Both the position numbers and the translations under genes were made by a program. Positions 5,824 to 8,017 of a stretch of DNA of 8,017 nucleotides are shown piece after piece; the stretch's first letter is position 1; each line of letters starts with the position of its first letter. The notes below the pieces were generated by a model. It had not been told where the DNA came from. It did no database searches and worked only from the letters and a program-made list of their open reading frames with translations. Source of the stretch: Tannerella sp. (lineage in GTDB: Bacteria > Bacteroidota > Bacteroidia > Bacteroidales > Tannerellaceae); assembly GCA_031269635.1 (NCBI GenBank), contig JAISYY010000127.1, positions 1 through 8,017 of the forward strand. The letters are read 5' to 3'.

Positions 5824-5855
5824 TTTGTCAATGCACTTGATTTGCATTATTTTTG
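5824..5855 (+). promoter_or_regulatory. Promoter of the coiled-coil protein gene
   Basis: TTTG (5824-5827), 20 nt and TATTTTTG (5848-5855) match the Bacteroidota pattern closely. It fires away from the guaA promoter about 105 bp off. The inverted repeat AATGCA-N7-TGCATT (5830-5848) fills the spacer between the two boxes. This placement shows that translation must start after ~5862, which supports the ATG at 5896. Confidence 0.8.
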
Positions 5856-5895
5856 CGGCGGAAATACAGTAATTTTTAAATATATCCCCAGGAAT

Positions 5896-6789
5896 ATGGA
5901 TGAAGAAGAAAAAGCAGTAAACCGTAAAGCGTGGTTGATAATGGGTATTATCCTGCTTGTGCTGATAGTTGGCGTCGGAGGTTATTATGTATGGTTTCAG
6001 CGTCAGCAGATGAAGGAAATGTCTGAAATGTTTGCCCTTGAGAAAGAAAGTCTTTCGGATGAATACGAAGAATTATCCCTCCAATATGAGGGATATAAGT
6101 TCAGTGTGGGCAATGACTCTTTATTGGTCTTATTGAATACGGAGCAGGCTAAAGTTCAGCGTTTACAGGAAGAATTACGCACGGTTAAGTCTACGAATGT
6201 GCGCCGTATAAATGAACTGAAAAAGGAATTGGAGACGCTTCGCAAGATCATGCGTAATTATGTCATACAGATTGATTCTTTAAATGCACTCAATCAACAG
6301 TTAAAAGATGAAAATCGCCAGGTTACACAAAAGTACCGGCAGGCGACATCCCAAGCTGCACGCCTGACAAAAGAGAAAGAACAACTTTCGGAGCGCGTGG
6401 AAATGGCTTCGCGTCTTGACGCCGTGAATATACAGGCGAGCCTCTTGACCTCAAAAGACAAGGCCGCCAAGAAACTCAACAAAGCCGCAAAGCTCGTGCT
6501 CTCGTTTATCATCTCGAAGAACATCACGGCGCCTGCCGGTGAACAGACCATCTATGTGCGGCTGATGAAACCGGATGATGATATCCTGGTAAAATCAAAT
6601 TCGGGATATTTTCAGTTTGAAAATAAAGAAATAATGTATTCCATGAAAAGGTCAATCGAATACGACGGTGAAGAACAGGGCGTTGTAATGTATTGGGATA
6701 TAGAGGAATACCTTTCTCCGGGAAGTTATCGGGCGGATATTTTTGCCGCAGGAAACCTGATCGGACGTAAATCTTTTACGTTGGAATGA
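5896..6789 (+). CDS. Membrane-anchored coiled-coil protein, conserved in Bacteroidales, function unknown
   Basis: A 297-residue protein with a charged N-terminus (MDEEEKAVNRKAW), one membrane helix (about 13-34, rich in I, L, V and G), a long predicted coiled coil (about 36-172, heptad-like leucines with many E, K, Q and R) and a C-terminal region (about 200-297) that looks like a beta-sandwich: repeated strand patterns such as QTIYVRLMKP, GVVMYWDIEEYLSPGSYRADIF and NLIGRKSFTLE. By its charges the bulk should face the periplasm. I recall similar proteins as conserved hypotheticals in Bacteroides and Parabacteroides, but know no assigned function. The frame extends upstream to a TTG at 5842, but that lies in the promoter; ATG 5896 with AGGA just before it is the sensible start. 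It is a single-gene unit between the divergent guaA and the promoter of the next gene. A scaffold or envelope-spanning role is inference only. Confidence 0.88.
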   Translation: MDEEEKAVNRKAWLIMGIILLVLIVGVGGYYVWFQRQQMKEMSEMFALEKESLSDEYEELSLQYEGYKFSVGNDSLLVLLNTEQAKVQRLQEELRTVKSTNVRRINELKKELETLRKIMRNYVIQIDSLNALNQQLKDENRQVTQKYRQATSQAARLTKEKEQLSERVEMASRLDAVNIQASLLTSKDKAAKKLNKAAKLVLSFIISKNITAPAGEQTIYVRLMKPDDDILVKSNSGYFQFENKEIMYSMKRSIEYDGEEQGVVMYWDIEEYLSPGSYRADIFAAGNLIGRKSFTLE

Positions 6790-6809
6790 TACGTTTTGCA
6801 TTAAAAAAT

Positions 6810-6852
6810 GAAACATTTCTTGCTTATTATGTTGCGTATTGAAAAATGTTTC
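6810..6852. repeat. 9-bp inverted repeat bracketing the isomerase-like gene's -33 element
   Basis: GAAACATTT (6810-6818) and AAATGTTTC (6844-6852) are perfect inverted arms separated by 25 nt. The -33 TTG lies between them and the right arm ends one base before the -7 box. The left arm is also part of a tighter repeat, AAATG-AAA-CATTT (6806-6818). Arm centres are 34 bp apart. A regulator site is possible; the absence of a following T-run argues against a terminator. Confidence 0.4.
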
Positions 6853-6861
6853 CTAAATTTG
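6832..6861 (+). promoter_or_regulatory. Promoter of the Tat-exported isomerase-like gene
   Basis: TTG (6832-6834), 19 nt and TAAATTTG (6854-6861) fit the Bacteroidota -33/-7 consensus. It predicts a transcript start near 6868 and a 25-nt, AT-rich leader without an SD before the ATG at 6893. Confidence 0.82.
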
Positions 6862-6892
6862 TCGTGTTTTTTGATTTTTACTAATTAATAAT

Positions 6893-7774
6893 ATGAATGG
6901 TACTATGCAGAGCAGACGTGATTTTATTAAAAGGGCATCTATGATGATTGCCGGCGGTGTTGTGATTCCGAACCTTATCTCTTCTTGTGGTGGAGGTTCG
7001 AGATATCTTGGTCTTCAACTTTATTCACTTCGTGATATGGTGAGAGACGAAGGAATACAGAAAGTGTTGAAAGCGGTTTCGAAAATGGGTTACAATAGTC
7101 TCGAAACAGCGAGTTATAACAATGGAAAACTCTATGGACAAAATCCCGGGGATTTGAAAAAAATGGCGGAAGACTTGGGCTTGAAACTGACAAGCTCTCA
7201 TCTCAGTCATAATATTTCAAGCGATTCTGATGCGGACATGGCTTGGTGGAATAAAGCCGTTGATGCGCATAACGAGGCCGGTATGAAGTACATGATAGTG
7301 CCTTCCGCACCGTTAGGCGGCGAAGACGCAACCCTTGACAATATTAAGCGTTATAGCGATTATTTTAATAAAATCGCTTTGATTTCGGCCGGGGCAAGCA
7401 TCCAATTCGGCTATCATAACCATGCCTTTGAGTTTGAAAACAAGGTCGACGGCGTTCCTGTTTATGATCTTATGCTTGAAAATACAAGTCCCGACCATGT
7501 GTTGTTCCAGCTTGATGTTTACTGGATTAAGAGAGGCGGATATGATCCGGTTGATTACATGAAGAAATATGCTAAACGCATCAAAGTGTTGCATATTAAG
7601 GATGAAACGGCTATCGGCGCTCAGAATACGGTTGATTATAAGGCTGTTTTCGACCAGGCTTATGTTAACGGAATAAAAGACTGGTACGTGGAAGTAGAAC
7701 GTTACGACACAACGCCGCAGGAAGACGTTCAGAAAAGCGCTGACTTTTTGTTAAATGCCGAATTTGTGAAATAA
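6893..7774 (+). CDS. Tat-exported lipoprotein, sugar phosphate isomerase/epimerase-like TIM barrel
   Basis: The 293-residue product belongs to the xylose isomerase-like TIM barrel family (AP endonuclease 2/IolE/tagatose epimerase superfamily). It opens with a twin-arginine signal, SRRDFIKRA (7-15), a hydrophobic stretch and a lipobox-like LISSC with C32 as probable lipid anchor, so the folded protein is probably exported by Tat and tethered to a membrane. The barrel begins at LGLQLYSLRDMV. Candidate metal and substrate residues are E71 (SLETASY), H175/H177 and E180 (GYHNHAFEF), D208 (FQLDVYW), H234/D237 (VLHIKDE) and E267/E269 (YVEVER), the usual set for a divalent-metal enzyme of this superfamily. 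Substrate unknown; related Bacteroidetes proteins are annotated only as sugar phosphate isomerase/epimerase. A second ATG at 6905 would also keep the Tat motif. Monocistronic, with its own promoter and terminator. Confidence 0.92.
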   Translation: MNGTMQSRRDFIKRASMMIAGGVVIPNLISSCGGGSRYLGLQLYSLRDMVRDEGIQKVLKAVSKMGYNSLETASYNNGKLYGQNPGDLKKMAEDLGLKLTSSHLSHNISSDSDADMAWWNKAVDAHNEAGMKYMIVPSAPLGGEDATLDNIKRYSDYFNKIALISAGASIQFGYHNHAFEFENKVDGVPVYDLMLENTSPDHVLFQLDVYWIKRGGYDPVDYMKKYAKRIKVLHIKDETAIGAQNTVDYKAVFDQAYVNGIKDWYVEVERYDTTPQEDVQKSADFLLNAEFVK

Positions 7775-7803
7775 TATACGTTTTACGGTAATTCTAAGTA
7801 AAG

Positions 7804-7841
7804 AACGGTGGATGTTTTGTGTGACATCCGCCGTTTTTTTT
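7804..7841 (+). terminator. Intrinsic terminator of the isomerase-like gene
   Basis: A 12-bp stem (7804-7815 with 7824-7835, one G-U pair, core CGGTGGATGT against ACATCCGCCG) with an 8-nt loop is followed by a run of eight T (7834-7841). It lies 30 nt after the stop codon. Confidence 0.93.
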
Positions 7842-7846
7842 GGATA

Positions 7847-7864
7847 ATATGTTTTATAACATAT
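7847..7864. repeat. Inverted repeat upstream of the LacI-family gene's promoter
   Basis: ATATGTT-N4-AACATAT is a perfect 7-bp inverted repeat with a 4-nt centre. It lies about 10 nt upstream of where the -33 element should be, a position typical for an activator or an auxiliary operator. AT-richness makes chance a real alternative. Confidence 0.35.
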
Positions 7865-7895
7865 AAAAAAAAGTTCTATGTCGTGATTTTACGCT

Positions 7896-7903
7896 TACAT
7901 TTG
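7896..7903 (+). promoter_or_regulatory. -7 box of the LacI-family regulator gene
   Basis: TACATTTG matches TAnnTTTG. At the -33 position only TTC (7874-7876, 19 nt away) is found, so the promoter is probably weaker than its neighbours. The transcript would start near 7910, leaving a leader of about 42 nt. Confidence 0.65.
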
Positions 7904-7907
7904 CACT

Positions 7908-7925
7908 CGATTTAATCGGTTAAGT
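7908..7925. promoter_or_regulatory. Candidate operator at the transcript start of the LacI-family gene
   Basis: Two overlapping dyads lie at the predicted transcription start: the perfect CGATT-T-AATCG (7908-7918) and the CG-centred TTAATCGGTTAA (7912-7923, 10 of 12 positions symmetric). LacI-family repressors often bind dyads with a central CG, and this location would block initiation, so autoregulation is plausible. No experimental or comparative support is available here. Confidence 0.35.
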
Positions 7926-7951
7926 AGGCATTTAATTAGGAATAAGATAAA

Positions 7952-8017
7952 ATGAATATATCTTTGAAAGACATTGCAGATCAGCTACATTTGTCGAAGA
8001 CGACTGTTTCGTGGGTA
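7952..8017 (+). CDS. LacI-family transcriptional regulator, N-terminal fragment (cut by window end)
   Basis: Only 22 codons are visible. They encode ISLKDIADQLHLSKTTVSWV after the initial MN, the canonical LacI/GalR helix-turn-helix: LKDIA as helix one, the turn at HLS and TTVSWV as recognition helix. Tryptophan stands where the E. coli members usually have arginine (VSRVL); I recall VSWVLNG as common in Bacteroidetes members. The start ATG at 7952 is the natural one for the family, which begins two to four residues before this motif. The ligand-binding domain lies outside the window, so the effector is unknown. By position it may govern carbohydrate genes further right, and perhaps the isomerase-like gene before it. 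Confidence 0.9.
   Translation, partial: MNISLKDIADQLHLSKTTVSWV

Noticed and set aside
5842..5895. TTG start upstream of the coiled-coil protein
   Set aside because: The codon lies between the -33 and -7 boxes, so it cannot be in the transcript.

Overview
The window looks like chromosome from a member of the Bacteroidota, most likely order Bacteroidales. Nearly every transcription unit starts with the Bacteroidota sigma factor pattern (a -33 TTG, 19-20 nt, then a TAnnTTTG -7 box). Most start codons lack a Shine-Dalgarno (SD) sequence. The proteins (XseA with its GIGHITNET variant, bS18 with the SEIRYLTP leader, a coiled-coil protein I recognise only from Bacteroidales) fit the same group. It is mostly housekeeping sequence with no intact mobile element, CRISPR array or RNA gene.

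Layout. 1-286: mostly non-coding, holding an orphan reverse-strand winged-helix fragment (probable decayed gene) and the xseA promoter. 287-1770 (+): xseA-xseB, the two subunits of exonuclease VII, joined by an ATGA overlap. 1771-1941: leader and promoter of the next gene. 1942-2742 (+): a formate/nitrite-type channel. 2776-2810: a bidirectional terminator between convergent units. 2829-3994 (-): the ribosomal operon rpsF-rpsR-rplI with its own promoter at 4027-4056. 4145-5665 (-): guaA, GMP synthase, upstream of the ribosomal operon on the same strand. 5666-5895: a divergent promoter region. 5896-6789 (+): a membrane-anchored coiled-coil protein of unknown function. 6893-7774 (+): a Tat-exported, lipobox-bearing sugar isomerase-like TIM barrel, closed by a strong terminator at 7804-7841. 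7952-8017 (+): the first 22 codons of a LacI-family regulator running off the window.

How the genes relate. The left and middle parts serve DNA repair, translation and purine supply. The right edge looks like the start of a regulated carbohydrate-use region (exported isomerase-like lipoprotein, then a LacI regulator with operator-like repeats in its leader), but only its beginning is visible.

The most interesting observation is a near-perfect SD in front of rpsR (bS18), shown in the loop of a small inverted repeat. Bacteroidia ribosomes normally hide their anti-SD in a pocket built from bS18, bS6 and bS21. An SD on the bS18 gene itself suggests feedback by bS18-deficient ribosomes. I did not find an obviously new multi-gene system in this window.
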